From CAIKZJ01 sp964626015 (GTDB taxonomy: Bacteria > Bacteroidota > Ignavibacteria > Tepidaquicellales > Tepidaquicellaceae): a DNA stretch of 50,776 bases. Below the pieces are notes generated by a model. The model was not told the DNA's origin, ran no database searches, and saw only the letters and a list, made by a program, of their open reading frames with translations. This document shows positions 8,507 to 17,454 of this stretch, piece after piece. A program made the translations under genes and the position numbers. Each line of letters starts with the position of its first letter. Positions within the stretch are counted from its first letter, which is position 1. The DNA lies in contig CAZVCC010000021.1 of assembly GCA_964626015.1 (NCBI GenBank), positions 1 to 50,776 on the forward strand. The letters are read 5' to 3'.

Positions 8507-10510
8507 ATGGCACAAACGAATAAAGATAATAAAAACGAAGATTTTAACTGGAACAGGGTATTTAAAATTGTACTTGGATGGTCGGCTATTCTTGTTGGAT
8601 TTTTTCTGATAATGATTTATACAAAAAGCAGCGACCCAAAAACTAATGAAGTTACGTTCGACCAATACCAAAAGCTTTTAACAGAACAGAAAATCGAATC
8701 TGCTGTAATTAAAAAAGCAGAAAATAATTATGAGTTTATAGGAAAGCTTAAAGCTCCCGAAACTTTAACTATTAGCGGTAAGCAGCTTACGGTTGATAGA
8801 ATTTCACTCTATCTTCCTTACACGAATACAGATGAAGCTGTAATTAAATCATGGAAAGATAATATACCCACGTATTCATTCGAAAAGGATGATGGAGGCT
8901 GGCTAACACCCGTTCTTAGTGCTTTACCTTGGATTCTTATCATTGCATTTTGGATTATTCTGATGAGGCGTATGCAGAACGGAGGAGGCGGCGGAACCAA
9001 AGGTATTTTCTCATTCGGTAAGTCGAAAGCAAAAATGATGTCTGGTAATCAGATGAAAGTTACTTTTGCAGACGTTGCAGGTGCAGACGAAGCTAAACAG
9101 GAGCTTTCCGAAATAATCGAGTTCTTGAAAAGTCCCGGTAAATTCCAAAAGCTCGGTGGTAAAATACCCCGCGGAGTTCTTTTACTCGGTCCTCCGGGAA
9201 CTGGTAAAACTCTTCTTGCTCGGGCTGTCGCAGGTGAAGCAGGTGTCCCCTTCTTTTCAATTAGCGGTGCCGACTTTGTTGAAATGTTTGTCGGTGTTGG
9301 TGCTTCACGTGTCAGAGACTTATTCGACCAGGGAAAAAAGAATGCTCCCTGTATTATTTTTATAGATGAAATTGACGCTGTAGGTCGGCATAGAGGTGCG
9401 GGGCTTGGAGGTGGACACGATGAACGCGAACAGACCCTTAACCAGCTACTTATTGAAATGGATGGATTTGAACAAAATAGTGGCGTAATAATCATAGCTG
9501 CTACTAACAGACCCGACATTCTCGACCCGGCTTTGCTTAGACCGGGTAGGTTTGATAGACAGGTGGTTGTTGATAGACCTGATGTTAAAGGACGCGAAGG
9601 TATTCTAAAAGTTCATACAAGGAAAATTCCTCTTTCGAATGATATTAAGATTGATACAATCGCTAAGGGTACTCCCGGATTCTCCGGAGCTGACCTTGCT
9701 AACCTTGTCAATGAAGCTGCCCTTCTTGCGGCAAGAAGAAATTCTGATGTTGTCACTATGAAAGACCTTGAGAATGCTAAGGATAAAGTTATGATGGGTA
9801 CTGAAAGAAGAAGCCTCATAATATCAGAAAAGGAAAAGAAAACAACTGCTTATCATGAAGCAGGTCACGTACTCGTTGCAAAATACACTCCTGAAGCCGA
9901 CCCGGTCCACAAAGTTACTATCATTCCGCGCGGAAGAGCTCTTGGTGTAACAACATATCTCCCGATGGATGAAAAGCATACATACTCAAAAGAATACCTT
10001 GAAGCGATGATTACCTATGCTATGGGTGGTCGTGCTGCTGAAAAACTTGTTTTCAATGAATATACAACTGGGGCTAGTAACGACATTGAAAGAGCAACTT
10101 CACTTGCAAGAAAAATGGTGTGTGAATTTGGTATGAGTGAAAAACTCGGTCCTATTGCATACGGTAACAAACAGGAAGAAGTATTCCTTGGTAAAGAATT
10201 ACATGAACACAAGAATTACAGCGAAACAACACAAATATTAATCGATGACGAAGTTAAGAAAATTGTGCAATCGGGTATGGATAGAGCTATGAAAGTTTTA
10301 ACGGAAAACATAGATGTTCTGCACAGACTTTCACTAATATTACTAGATAGAGAAATCCTTGATTCAGATGAGATTGACAAGGTGATGAAGGGTGAAGAAC
10401 TTCCACCTATAGAAAAAGAGAGTGATAATAACGATTCGGTAAAGAATACTTCTGAAACAGCTGGAACAGTGAAACCACCTGTTGAAACACCCGCAATAGT
10501 TAATAACTAA
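8507..10510 (+). CDS. ftsH: ATP-dependent zinc metalloprotease FtsH
   Basis: The 667-residue membrane protease degrades misfolded and regulatory proteins at the cytoplasmic membrane. Two transmembrane helices (about 20-38 and 137-153) flank an extracytoplasmic domain. A glycine-rich linker leads to the AAA+ module with Walker A GPPGTGKT (228-235), Walker B IIFIDEIDA (about 283-291), the second region of homology around NRPDILDPALLRPGRFD, and then the zinc-protease motif HEAGH (450-454). The C-terminal tail after residue 630 is acidic and low in complexity, as is common. It is co-directional with hpt (17-base gap) and ends in a terminator. Confidence 0.97.
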   Translation: MAQTNKDNKNEDFNWNRVFKIVLGWSAILVGFFLIMIYTKSSDPKTNEVTFDQYQKLLTEQKIESAVIKKAENNYEFIGKLKAPETLTISGKQLTVDRISLYLPYTNTDEAVIKSWKDNIPTYSFEKDDGGWLTPVLSALPWILIIAFWIILMRRMQNGGGGGTKGIFSFGKSKAKMMSGNQMKVTFADVAGADEAKQELSEIIEFLKSPGKFQKLGGKIPRGVLLLGPPGTGKTLLARAVAGEAGVPFFSISGADFVEMFVGVGASRVRDLFDQGKKNAPCIIFIDEIDAVGRHRGAGLGGGHDEREQTLNQLLIEMDGFEQNSGVIIIAATNRPDILDPALLRPGRFDRQVVVDRPDVKGREGILKVHTRKIPLSNDIKIDTIAKGTPGFSGADLANLVNEAALLAARRNSDVVTMKDLENAKDKVMMGTERRSLIISEKEKKTTAYHEAGHVLVAKYTPEADPVHKVTIIPRGRALGVTTYLPMDEKHTYSKEYLEAMITYAMGGRAAEKLVFNEYTTGASNDIERATSLARKMVCEFGMSEKLGPIAYGNKQEEVFLGKELHEHKNYSETTQILIDDEVKKIVQSGMDRAMKVLTENIDVLHRLSLILLDREILDSDEIDKVMKGEELPPIEKESDNNDSVKNTSETAGTVKPPVETPAIVNN

Positions 10511-10532
10511 AATATTTTATTTTCATTTAAGT

Positions 10533-10558
10533 AAAAGCGGGTTTAGGCTCGCTTTTTT
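10533..10558 (+). terminator. Terminator after ftsH
   Basis: AAAAGCG (10533-10539) pairs with CGCTTTT (10550-10556), extended by two inner pairs, and a T run follows. It lies 22 bases after the ftsH stop. Confidence 0.8.
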
Positions 10559-10573
10559 AATTAACATATTGAA

Positions 10574-11194
10574 TTGAACGATAAACTCGATATAAAGATT
10601 GAACTATATAGAAAATTAATTCATATATTTTCAACTATTATTCCGGTTATATATTATTTTAGTTCTAAAGAATTCATACTAAGTTTAGTTGGTGTAGGTA
10701 CTGTAATGATGATTGCGCTGGATATTCTTAAAGCATATACTGTCTCATTCGAAAAGCTATATAAGATGTTTTTTCACGTTATATTAAGAGAAGATGAAAA
10801 AGATTATAAAAGAAACCTTTTCACTGGAGGAACATATTATGCAATAGGTATTTTTTTGACTTTATTGTTTTTTCCAAAAGAAGTTGCTATACTATCTATA
10901 CTGATAATGATTTGGTGCGACACCCTGGCTGCTTTAGTAGGAAAGACTTTTGGAAAGAAAAGAATTGTGGAGAAGAAAACGCTTGAAGGCAGTATTGCAT
11001 TTACAATAACTGGATTTATTCTGCTTTTTATATTACAGAATGTTTTCCCGGATTACAATTTTTACAAAGCAGGCTTCATTACTGTTCTGTTTGCAGCAAT
11101 ATTTGAACAATTAAGTATTCTGAAAATAAATGACAATTTAAGTCTGCCGCTTTTTTCAGGTATAGTTTTTATAATTATAAATAGTATTATCTAA
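10574..11194 (+). CDS. Dolichol kinase/phytol kinase-like CDP-lipid kinase family membrane protein
   Basis: The 206-residue protein starts at TTG 10574. It opens with a family-typical segment, ELYRKLIHIFS, and has about six transmembrane helices. The catalytic-region motif WCDTLAALVGKTFGKKRI followed by EKKTLEGSIAF corresponds to the GDxxAxxxGxxxG...KSxEG signature of the SEC59/DGK1/VTE5 family, which phosphorylates polyprenols, phytol or diacylglycerol with CTP. Asp in the first motif and the EG pair are kept. Which lipid is used cannot be told. It lies one base before ychF and probably shares a transcript with it. Confidence 0.82.
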   Translation: MNDKLDIKIELYRKLIHIFSTIIPVIYYFSSKEFILSLVGVGTVMMIALDILKAYTVSFEKLYKMFFHVILREDEKDYKRNLFTGGTYYAIGIFLTLLFFPKEVAILSILIMIWCDTLAALVGKTFGKKRIVEKKTLEGSIAFTITGFILLFILQNVFPDYNFYKAGFITVLFAAIFEQLSILKINDNLSLPLFSGIVFIIINSII

Positions 11195-11195
11195 T

Positions 11196-12299
11196 ATGGC
11201 TTTAAGATGTGGTATAGTAGGATTACCAAATGTTGGAAAATCAACACTATTCAACGCACTCACGGAATCTCAGAATGCTGAGGCTTCTAACTATCCTTTT
11301 TGTACAATAGAACCAAATGTAGGTACTATAATTGTACCCGATAAAAGAATAGACGAATTGGTAAAAATTTTTAATCCAAAGAAAATTGTTCCAAGTACTA
11401 TTGAGTTCGTTGATATTGCAGGACTCGTAAAAGGTGCATCAAAAGGTGAAGGACTTGGAAACCAGTTTCTGTCACACATACGCGAAGTTGAGGTTATTAT
11501 ACATATTGTTCGCTGTTTCGAAGATAATAATATCATACACGTCAGCAATAAAATTGACCCTAAAGATGATATTGAAATCATTGAGACGGAATTAATTCTT
11601 AAAGACCTTGATACTATAGATAAACGTCTTGAAAAATCCGGAAAAAGTCTGAGAGTCGGAGATAAAAGAGTTGCAAGAGAAGTCGAACTTCTCAATGGCT
11701 TAAAAGAACATTTTAGTACAGGTAGACTTGCTAAATATTATACTGAAAAGCTTTCTCTCGAAGATCAACAAAATATGAGAGAAATGCAGCTTCTTACAGA
11801 TAAACCAGTTATTTACGTTGCAAATGTTAACGAAGATGAAATTAACGGAAATCAATATACACAAATTGTCCAAAACATTGCACAAAAAGAAGATGCGAAA
11901 TTCTTAACTCTTTCTGTAAAAATCGAATCTGAAATTGCAGCATTAGAAACTATAGATGAACGAAATGAGTTCTTACAAGACCTCGGAATTACAGAATCAG
12001 GCCTACACAGACTGATTCATGAAAGCTATGCACAGCTTGGTTTGATAACTTTCTTCACAGCTGGCGATAAAGAAGTGCATGCATGGACAATAGAAAAAGG
12101 ACTTAAAGCTCCTCAGTCAGCAGGCAAAATTCACACCGACTTTGAAAAAGGATTTATTCGAGCTGAAGTAATAAAGTACAAAGACATGGTTGAGTTTAAA
12201 TCAGAAGCAGCCGTAAAGGAAAAGGGATTAATGAAAGTAGAGGGTAAGGAATATATAGTTGAAGACGGTGATATTATGTTTTTTAGGTTTAACACTTAG
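11196..12299 (+). CDS. ychF: Redox-regulated ATPase YchF (OLA1 family)
   Basis: The 367-residue protein is a full-length YchF/OLA1. The P-loop GLPNVGKS is at residues 9-16, the G3 motif is in FVDIAGLVKGASKGEGLGNQ, and the nucleotide-base motif reads NVNE rather than NKxD, the variant that gives the family its ATP preference. A coiled-coil domain (about 130-200) and the C-terminal TGS domain (TFFTAGDKEVHAW onward) are present. YchF binds ribosomes and has been linked to oxidative stress responses. It follows the lipid kinase gene with a one-base gap. Confidence 0.96.
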   Translation: MALRCGIVGLPNVGKSTLFNALTESQNAEASNYPFCTIEPNVGTIIVPDKRIDELVKIFNPKKIVPSTIEFVDIAGLVKGASKGEGLGNQFLSHIREVEVIIHIVRCFEDNNIIHVSNKIDPKDDIEIIETELILKDLDTIDKRLEKSGKSLRVGDKRVAREVELLNGLKEHFSTGRLAKYYTEKLSLEDQQNMREMQLLTDKPVIYVANVNEDEINGNQYTQIVQNIAQKEDAKFLTLSVKIESEIAALETIDERNEFLQDLGITESGLHRLIHESYAQLGLITFFTAGDKEVHAWTIEKGLKAPQSAGKIHTDFEKGFIRAEVIKYKDMVEFKSEAAVKEKGLMKVEGKEYIVEDGDIMFFRFNT

Positions 12300-12301
12300 C
12301 C

Positions 12302-12331
12302 TTGTTTTATTTTGAATATTTTTTAATTTTA
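12302..12331 (+). promoter_or_regulatory. Possible promoter of the TPR histidine kinase gene
   Basis: TTG (12302-12304) and TAATTTTA (12324-12331) lie 19 bases apart and resemble the Bacteroidota promoter (TTG, TAnnTTTG) with one mismatch. The region is very AT-rich, so a chance match is possible. Confidence 0.3.
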
Positions 12332-12351
12332 ATATTCTAATAGTATAAATT

Positions 12352-14289
12352 ATGATGTTTGTGAAAAAATCCGGAACACATATTGTTTTGTTATATTTCA
12401 TACTAATTTCATTTATCACAATTAGTCATTCTTCCCTATTAGCCGTTAATGATAGTTCAAAATTTAACATTGAATCTCTTTCTGGATTTTCCACAATTGA
12501 TAAATTAAAACTGTTGTTAGATTCAGCTGTTAAATACAGCGATTCCAATTTCCCTAAATCAATTTATTTTGGAGAACTTGCTCTATCATTCGTTAATGAT
12601 GAAACACCGGATTCCCTTAAAATTAATCTTTATATACTTTTGTTTAGGGTGAATCACATGCTGGGAAATTATGCTAAAGCACTTGAATATCTTTATTCAG
12701 AACTAAAAATACTCGAAAAAGATTATGATCGTAACAAGCTTAACATTGCGACTTGTAACGTAAATATCGGTGAAACTTACAGGGCTGCAAATGACTATGA
12801 AAATGCCATAAAATACATTACAGTTGCAATAGATATTTATAAAGTTATTAATAACGATGATTCAAAGAAAGGATTAGTTAGTGCTTACGAAAGAATGGCG
12901 GCTGTTTACTTTGAACTTGCTGTTAACAAAGAAAATAGTGATTTCCTTATAAAGTGTAAAGAATTTGCTTTTAAATCTATTGAGCTCGCAAATAAGTACA
13001 ATCTTATACAACGTAAAATTAGTAATTGGAATATTTTAGGTGCTGCTGAAATGTACGATAAGAATCCTGAAAAGGCTCTTGAATATCTTAAAATGGCTCT
13101 CGCCGAATCACAGTCTGAATCTGAGTATAATAATAGGATTAACATCCAATCAAACATTGGCGGCTGTTACGTAAGGCTTAAAGAATACGAAAAAGCTATT
13201 GAGATTTGTGAACCAGCTTATAAAGAGGCTAAAGAAAGATCTATTACCGTTTATATAAAAATGACGAGCAAGATTCTTTACGATTCTTATAGTGCACTAA
13301 ATCATTACGAAAAAGCTTTTTATTACCTATCTGAATTCACGATAGCAAATGAAATAATTAGGAATGAAGAAAAGGACAGAAGGATATCTCTTATTGAACA
13401 AAAATATTTAAATGAAATCAAAGAAAACGAATCAAGAAAAGAAAAGGAAAGATACTTTATCCTTACTGTTGCAGGAGTTCTAGTTTCTTTGCTGATATTA
13501 CTGGGTTTCCTTCTGAGAAACAGAGTTCTAAACAAAATTAATAAGCAATTAAAAGAAAAAAGTGATTTAATTTCCGTACAGAAAACAAAGCTTGAAGAAG
13601 TAAACGCATCACAGAATATGTTTTTTTCTATTCTGTCTCATGATCTTCGTAATCCTTTCAATGGTATTCTTGGTTTCCTTAGTATCTTGAAAAATGATTT
13701 TGATAATCTTAGTAACGATGATAAAAAACAGTACATAGATTACGTTAACATTTCAGCTAATCAGGTATTCAAACTCATAGAAAGACTGCTTGAACTTGCC
13801 AGACTTAAAGACGGCAGATACCAGTTTAAACTGGAAAATGTAAACATACGAGAAATTACAGAACAGGTTTTACAACTTCAAAGAACTAATACTCTGAATA
13901 AAAAGGTTACTCTTGAGAATAATATCGATGAAAATATTTTAATATATGCAGACAAAGTTTCTGTTGACACTATTCTAAGGAACCTTACGGATAATGCCAT
14001 AAAATTCACTCCTGCAGGTGGAAAAGTCACATTGGAAGCTGAAACAAAAGATGGTAATGTAATCATATATGTAAAAGATAACGGCGTTGGTATGGACGCC
14101 AACGATATTCAAAATATTTTCAGACTCGATAAGAGAATAATATCTAAAGGTACAAATGATGAAAAAGGGACAGGGCTCGGTCTTTATGTATGTAAAGAAA
14201 TGATTGAGAGGATGAACGGTAACATTAAAGTTGAAAGTGTAATCGGAAAAGGTAGTACTTTTGTAGTCACTTTACCTCAAAAGGTTTAA
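12352..14289 (+). CDS. TPR-containing membrane sensor histidine kinase
   Basis: The 645-residue protein has an N-terminal hydrophobic segment (about 9-30, signal or anchor) and an extracytoplasmic region of TPR repeats (about 90-340, for example NIGETYRAANDYENAIKYI). A transmembrane helix follows at about 369-388, then a short coiled coil and a kinase core. The phospho-accepting His is H430 in SILSHDLRNPFNGILGF. The ATP-binding domain shows the N box (LRNLTDNAIKFT), a G1 box (VKDNGVGMD) and a G2 box (GTGLGLYV). No receiver domain and no adjacent response regulator gene are present, so it is an orphan kinase. Two ATGs (12352, 12355) could serve as the start. It converges on feoB with six bases between stops. 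Confidence 0.92.
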   Translation: MMFVKKSGTHIVLLYFILISFITISHSSLLAVNDSSKFNIESLSGFSTIDKLKLLLDSAVKYSDSNFPKSIYFGELALSFVNDETPDSLKINLYILLFRVNHMLGNYAKALEYLYSELKILEKDYDRNKLNIATCNVNIGETYRAANDYENAIKYITVAIDIYKVINNDDSKKGLVSAYERMAAVYFELAVNKENSDFLIKCKEFAFKSIELANKYNLIQRKISNWNILGAAEMYDKNPEKALEYLKMALAESQSESEYNNRINIQSNIGGCYVRLKEYEKAIEICEPAYKEAKERSITVYIKMTSKILYDSYSALNHYEKAFYYLSEFTIANEIIRNEEKDRRISLIEQKYLNEIKENESRKEKERYFILTVAGVLVSLLILLGFLLRNRVLNKINKQLKEKSDLISVQKTKLEEVNASQNMFFSILSHDLRNPFNGILGFLSILKNDFDNLSNDDKKQYIDYVNISANQVFKLIERLLELARLKDGRYQFKLENVNIREITEQVLQLQRTNTLNKKVTLENNIDENILIYADKVSVDTILRNLTDNAIKFTPAGGKVTLEAETKDGNVIIYVKDNGVGMDANDIQNIFRLDKRIISKGTNDEKGTGLGLYVCKEMIERMNGNIKVESVIGKGSTFVVTLPQKV

Positions 14290-14295
14290 CTAATA

Positions 14296-16299
14296 TCAAT
14301 CTATTCCTATTATTCGAAGACCATTTACAGTTAGAAACGTAAATAAATAAGCTAAACCCGTATAGAATACTACCTGCAAAATTGGTATTCTCCAGCCCCC
14401 TGTTTCTTTTCGTGTGATTGCAATCGTTGATATACACTGTAATGCAAACACAAAGAAGATTATCAGTCCCGTAGTTGTCGCAGTAGTAAACAGTTGCTTT
14501 TCCGTATCACCATACTTAGCGTCACGCATCGCATTAACGAGTGATTCATTCATGTTATCACCTTCCGCCGTTATCTTAAAAATAAGCGCAAGTGAACTGA
14601 CAAAAACTTCCCTCGCTGCAAATGTAGCAATTAAAGATACCCCCACCCTCCAGTCTAATCCGAGAGGTTTCATTACCGGCTCAATTAGCTTTCCTATTTC
14701 TGAAGCATAAGAATTTGCTATTCTGTCCGCGTCTATTAATTCCTGAATTTGCTCTGAGTTAATACTTTCATCAATTTGTACAACAGGATTATTATTTGGA
14801 AAATAAGTCAATGCCCAGAGAATTATCGAAAATACAAGTATCGTAGGTCCGGCTTTTTTCACATACTGAAGTGCGTTATCGTATGTATTTTTCAGAACAT
14901 TTCTGAACTTTGGAATTCTATAAACAGGTAACTCCATTATGAAGGAAGAATTATCTTCTGTCTTCAGGAATACCTTCTGATATTTATTTATAATTACAGA
15001 AATTCCAAAAGAAGCTGTAATTCCAAAAAGATATATAAGAGATAATATAATCCCGCTTAGAAGAAACTTTCCGGGGAGCAGAAATGATAGTAATAATCCA
15101 TATACTGGTAACCTAGCGCTGCAGCTCATTAAAGGTATTATGAATATGGTAAGCAGCCTTTCCTTTCTATTTGTTATTGTTCTTGCAGCCATAATCGCTG
15201 GTATTGCGCATGCAAATCCAGATAACATTGGAACAAATGACCTGCCGTTTAATCCTAATTTCGATAATGGTTTGTCTATCAGCATCGCTCCTCTCGCTAG
15301 ATATCCAGAATCTTCAAGTAATCCCAAAATAAAAAACAGCATAAATATCTGCGGTAGAAATACCATTACTGCTCCTGTTCCTCCAATGATACCACTCGAT
15401 ATTAAATCCGTGTACCAGCTATGTTCATGCCCGCTAACTACTAATGATGATAGAGTTTGAAACAATGAATCTACTAAATCCATTAATGGAGATGCAATCC
15501 AGAATATCGAAGCAAATAATAGTCCCATTACAGATGCAAACGTAAACAAACCCCAGTATTTGTGTAACAACAATCTATCTATCTTTAAGGTCAGTTCGTC
15601 AGGTTTATTTAAAACACTTATTTGTCCTTTTATATGTAATGATTCATTTGCTTTTTCAAGATCAGTCTGTTCTTTTCTTTCAATTACACTATCAACTATT
15701 TCTTCTATTTCACTGTATATTTCTATTATCGAATCATCTTCAAACTCTTTTGCTGATGCAGTACTCAGTTTGCTTTCAGCTGTCTCTTCTTTCAAATATT
15801 CTATTAGCTTGTCAATTCCAAACCCAGTCCTCGAATTAATTTTTACAACTTTGCAATTCAATCTTTTGGAAAGTTCTGTTTCGTTTACACTGAATTTTTT
15901 ACCTTCAAGAATATCATTCATCGTCAATGCTACTATAACATTAAATCCACATTTAAGTATTTGTTTTACGAGTAGCAGATGTCTGGAAAACTGCGATACG
16001 TCAACTGTAACTACTAAAACAGTAGGCTTACCGTAAACAGGATGATCAAAAAGATTCGCTATAGTTACTCTCTCATCGGGGGAATTTGGAACCATGCTTA
16101 CTATCCCTGGTGAATCCATTAAATTACTTTCAATATCAAACTTGTCAAGAAATTTTGTTATTGAATATTCTATCGTCGAACCGGGATAATTTACTGTTTT
16201 ATACTTCTTTCCGCTTAAGTAATTGAATAGTGTAGTTTTTCCTGAATTCGGAGGACCAACGAGAGTTATTAATTTTAAGTTTAAATTTGTTTGAGGCAT
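14296..16299 (-). CDS. feoB: Ferrous iron transporter FeoB
   Basis: The 667-residue protein has an N-terminal G domain, a linker and a polytopic membrane domain that imports Fe(II). The P-loop is GPPNSGKT (15-22) and the G3 motif is DSPG (62-65). The G4 position reads TMND (126-129), where NxxD is usual, so the guanine-contacting Asn is replaced by Thr. In the membrane part the gate motifs LSGFACAIPAIMAART and MSCSARLPVY, each with its conserved cysteine, and LEDSGYLARGAML are intact. C-terminal helices are complete, so the protein is full length. It begins one base after feoA and is clearly co-transcribed with it. Confidence 0.95.
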   Translation of the reverse strand: MPQTNLNLKLITLVGPPNSGKTTLFNYLSGKKYKTVNYPGSTIEYSITKFLDKFDIESNLMDSPGIVSMVPNSPDERVTIANLFDHPVYGKPTVLVVTVDVSQFSRHLLLVKQILKCGFNVIVALTMNDILEGKKFSVNETELSKRLNCKVVKINSRTGFGIDKLIEYLKEETAESKLSTASAKEFEDDSIIEIYSEIEEIVDSVIERKEQTDLEKANESLHIKGQISVLNKPDELTLKIDRLLLHKYWGLFTFASVMGLLFASIFWIASPLMDLVDSLFQTLSSLVVSGHEHSWYTDLISSGIIGGTGAVMVFLPQIFMLFFILGLLEDSGYLARGAMLIDKPLSKLGLNGRSFVPMLSGFACAIPAIMAARTITNRKERLLTIFIIPLMSCSARLPVYGLLLSFLLPGKFLLSGIILSLIYLFGITASFGISVIINKYQKVFLKTEDNSSFIMELPVYRIPKFRNVLKNTYDNALQYVKKAGPTILVFSIILWALTYFPNNNPVVQIDESINSEQIQELIDADRIANSYASEIGKLIEPVMKPLGLDWRVGVSLIATFAAREVFVSSLALIFKITAEGDNMNESLVNAMRDAKYGDTEKQLFTTATTTGLIIFFVFALQCISTIAITRKETGGWRIPILQVVFYTGLAYLFTFLTVNGLRIIGID

Positions 16300-16300
16300 T

Positions 16301-16522
16301 CTAAATGTTTACATCAATACATTCCGCATCATTTTTCCTTATCGCTATCAACGTACCCCTTAATGATACAGCAAGAGGGTCATCGAAAAAAGACCGGTTG
16401 ATTAGTTTAATCTCTTGGCCCGGTGTGAATCCGTATTCAAGTACTCTGAATGACGATGGATGAGTAAAATCAATCTTGGCTATTTTTGCTGTCTGTCCTG
16501 AATTCAATTCTGATAATTTCAT
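16301..16522 (-). CDS. feoA: FeoA, SH3-like partner of FeoB
   Basis: The 73-residue cytoplasmic protein has the FeoA SH3-like fold pattern: an N-terminal LSELNSGQTAKIAKI, then LEYGFTPGQEIKLINRS, and finally DPLAVSLRGTLIAIRKNDA. It supports ferrous iron uptake by FeoB. It is the first gene of a two-gene feoAB operon and has a well-formed promoter with flanking direct repeats upstream. Confidence 0.94.
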   Translation of the reverse strand: MKLSELNSGQTAKIAKIDFTHPSSFRVLEYGFTPGQEIKLINRSFFDDPLAVSLRGTLIAIRKNDAECIDVNI

Positions 16523-16538
16523 GTACTCTTATTTATAT

Positions 16539-16569
16539 CAAATCTAAACAAGTAAACACGCATTTTCAA
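16539..16569 (-). promoter_or_regulatory. Predicted feoAB promoter (Bacteroidota type)
   Basis: On the minus strand TTG (complement of 16567-16569) is followed after 20 bases by TAGATTTG (complement of 16539-16546), a full match to TAnnTTTG. Transcription would start near 16532, about ten bases before the feoA ATG. Two exact copies of TAAACAAGTAAA lie on this promoter and are listed separately. Confidence 0.6.
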
Positions 16570-16583
16570 GGTAAACAAGTAAA
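16545..16583. promoter_or_regulatory. Two direct 12-bp repeats overlapping the feoAB promoter
   Basis: TAAACAAGTAAA occurs exactly twice, at 16545-16556 and 16572-16583, 27 bases apart. One copy overlaps the -7 box, and the other lies directly upstream of the -33 box. The position fits a regulator site pair, plausibly for iron or oxygen control. The sequence does not match a Fur, DtxR or FNR box that I know. Confidence 0.55.
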
Positions 16584-16610
16584 TGAAATTATCAAATAAT
16601 ATTCTCTATG

Positions 16611-16636
16611 AAAAATAACCCTCCTTCGGAGGTTAT
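16611..16636 (-). terminator. Terminator after lgt
   Basis: On the minus strand a GC-rich stem (ATAACCTCC with GGAGGGTTAT, one bulged base, loop of three) is followed by five T. It lies just after the lgt stop and separates the hisS-lgt group from feoAB. Confidence 0.88.
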
Positions 16637-16641
16637 GTTAT

Positions 16642-17454
16642 CTACTTTGAAGTATTTATTTTTATAAGTTCCTCTTCCCTTCTATTCCTGAATATATACA
16701 AAAGTACAATTCCTGCTGCTATCATTATCAGAGATATTAATTGTGCTTGTGTAAATATTCCGATTACAATAGGATTTAACCTAATAAATTCAACAAGTAA
16801 TCTTTCCGTCCCGCTAAATATTAAATAGATAAAAAACATCTGTCCAAAATACTTCATCTTCTTTCTCATCAGCATTAATATAATAAATATAACAATTGCC
16901 GCCGCAAGCTCATACAATGGTGTCGGATGAACAAGTACTCCCGCATGTGTTGGAACAATACCTTTAACATAACTGTATCCAAGAAATTCGTAAGGTGTAT
17001 TGTTCACAGGTAATCCGTAACATCCGTCACCCGAAAGATGGCATCCAATCCTTGCGATTCCGTAACTTAACATCGTTGCAGGTGCCATAGCATCGATTAC
17101 CTGAAGTAGGTGTAATTTCTTTATTCGGCAAAAAATAAATATCAAAACAAAAGCCGTTATTAATCCGCCGTAGAATGTTAATCCCGAAGGAGAAAAAAGG
17201 ACATCTGGATTGAAGTAAGAAAGGATTGCATTTCCCTTCCCAAAATTCCATTCCTCTATAATGTAGAAAAGCTTTGAGCCTACTAATCCTCCGATAATTG
17301 CTAGGAATGTTATAGTAACACCAATATTCTCATCGAGCTTCATTCTCTTCAGTTCTCTTGAAAATAATGTACTGCCTATTAAAAAAGCAATTCCCAGCAT
17401 TAAACCGTAACTGTGAACTGTTAAAGGACCTATCTTAAATAAATCAGGATACAT
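16642..17454 (-). CDS. lgt: Prolipoprotein diacylglyceryl transferase
   Basis: The 270-residue membrane enzyme moves diacylglycerol from phosphatidylglycerol to the cysteine of prolipoprotein lipoboxes, the first step of lipoprotein maturation. It has about seven transmembrane helices. Family motifs are present: IGPLTVHSYGLMLGIAFLIG at the N-terminus, SGLTFYGGL, the conserved YGIARIGCHLSGDGCYG region and HPTPLYEL. Its start overlaps the stop of the small upstream gene in a TAATG junction, so translation is likely coupled. Confidence 0.95.
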   Translation of the reverse strand: MYPDLFKIGPLTVHSYGLMLGIAFLIGSTLFSRELKRMKLDENIGVTITFLAIIGGLVGSKLFYIIEEWNFGKGNAILSYFNPDVLFSPSGLTFYGGLITAFVLIFIFCRIKKLHLLQVIDAMAPATMLSYGIARIGCHLSGDGCYGLPVNNTPYEFLGYSYVKGIVPTHAGVLVHPTPLYELAAAIVIFIILMLMRKKMKYFGQMFFIYLIFSGTERLLVEFIRLNPIVIGIFTQAQLISLIMIAAGIVLLYIFRNRREEELIKINTSK

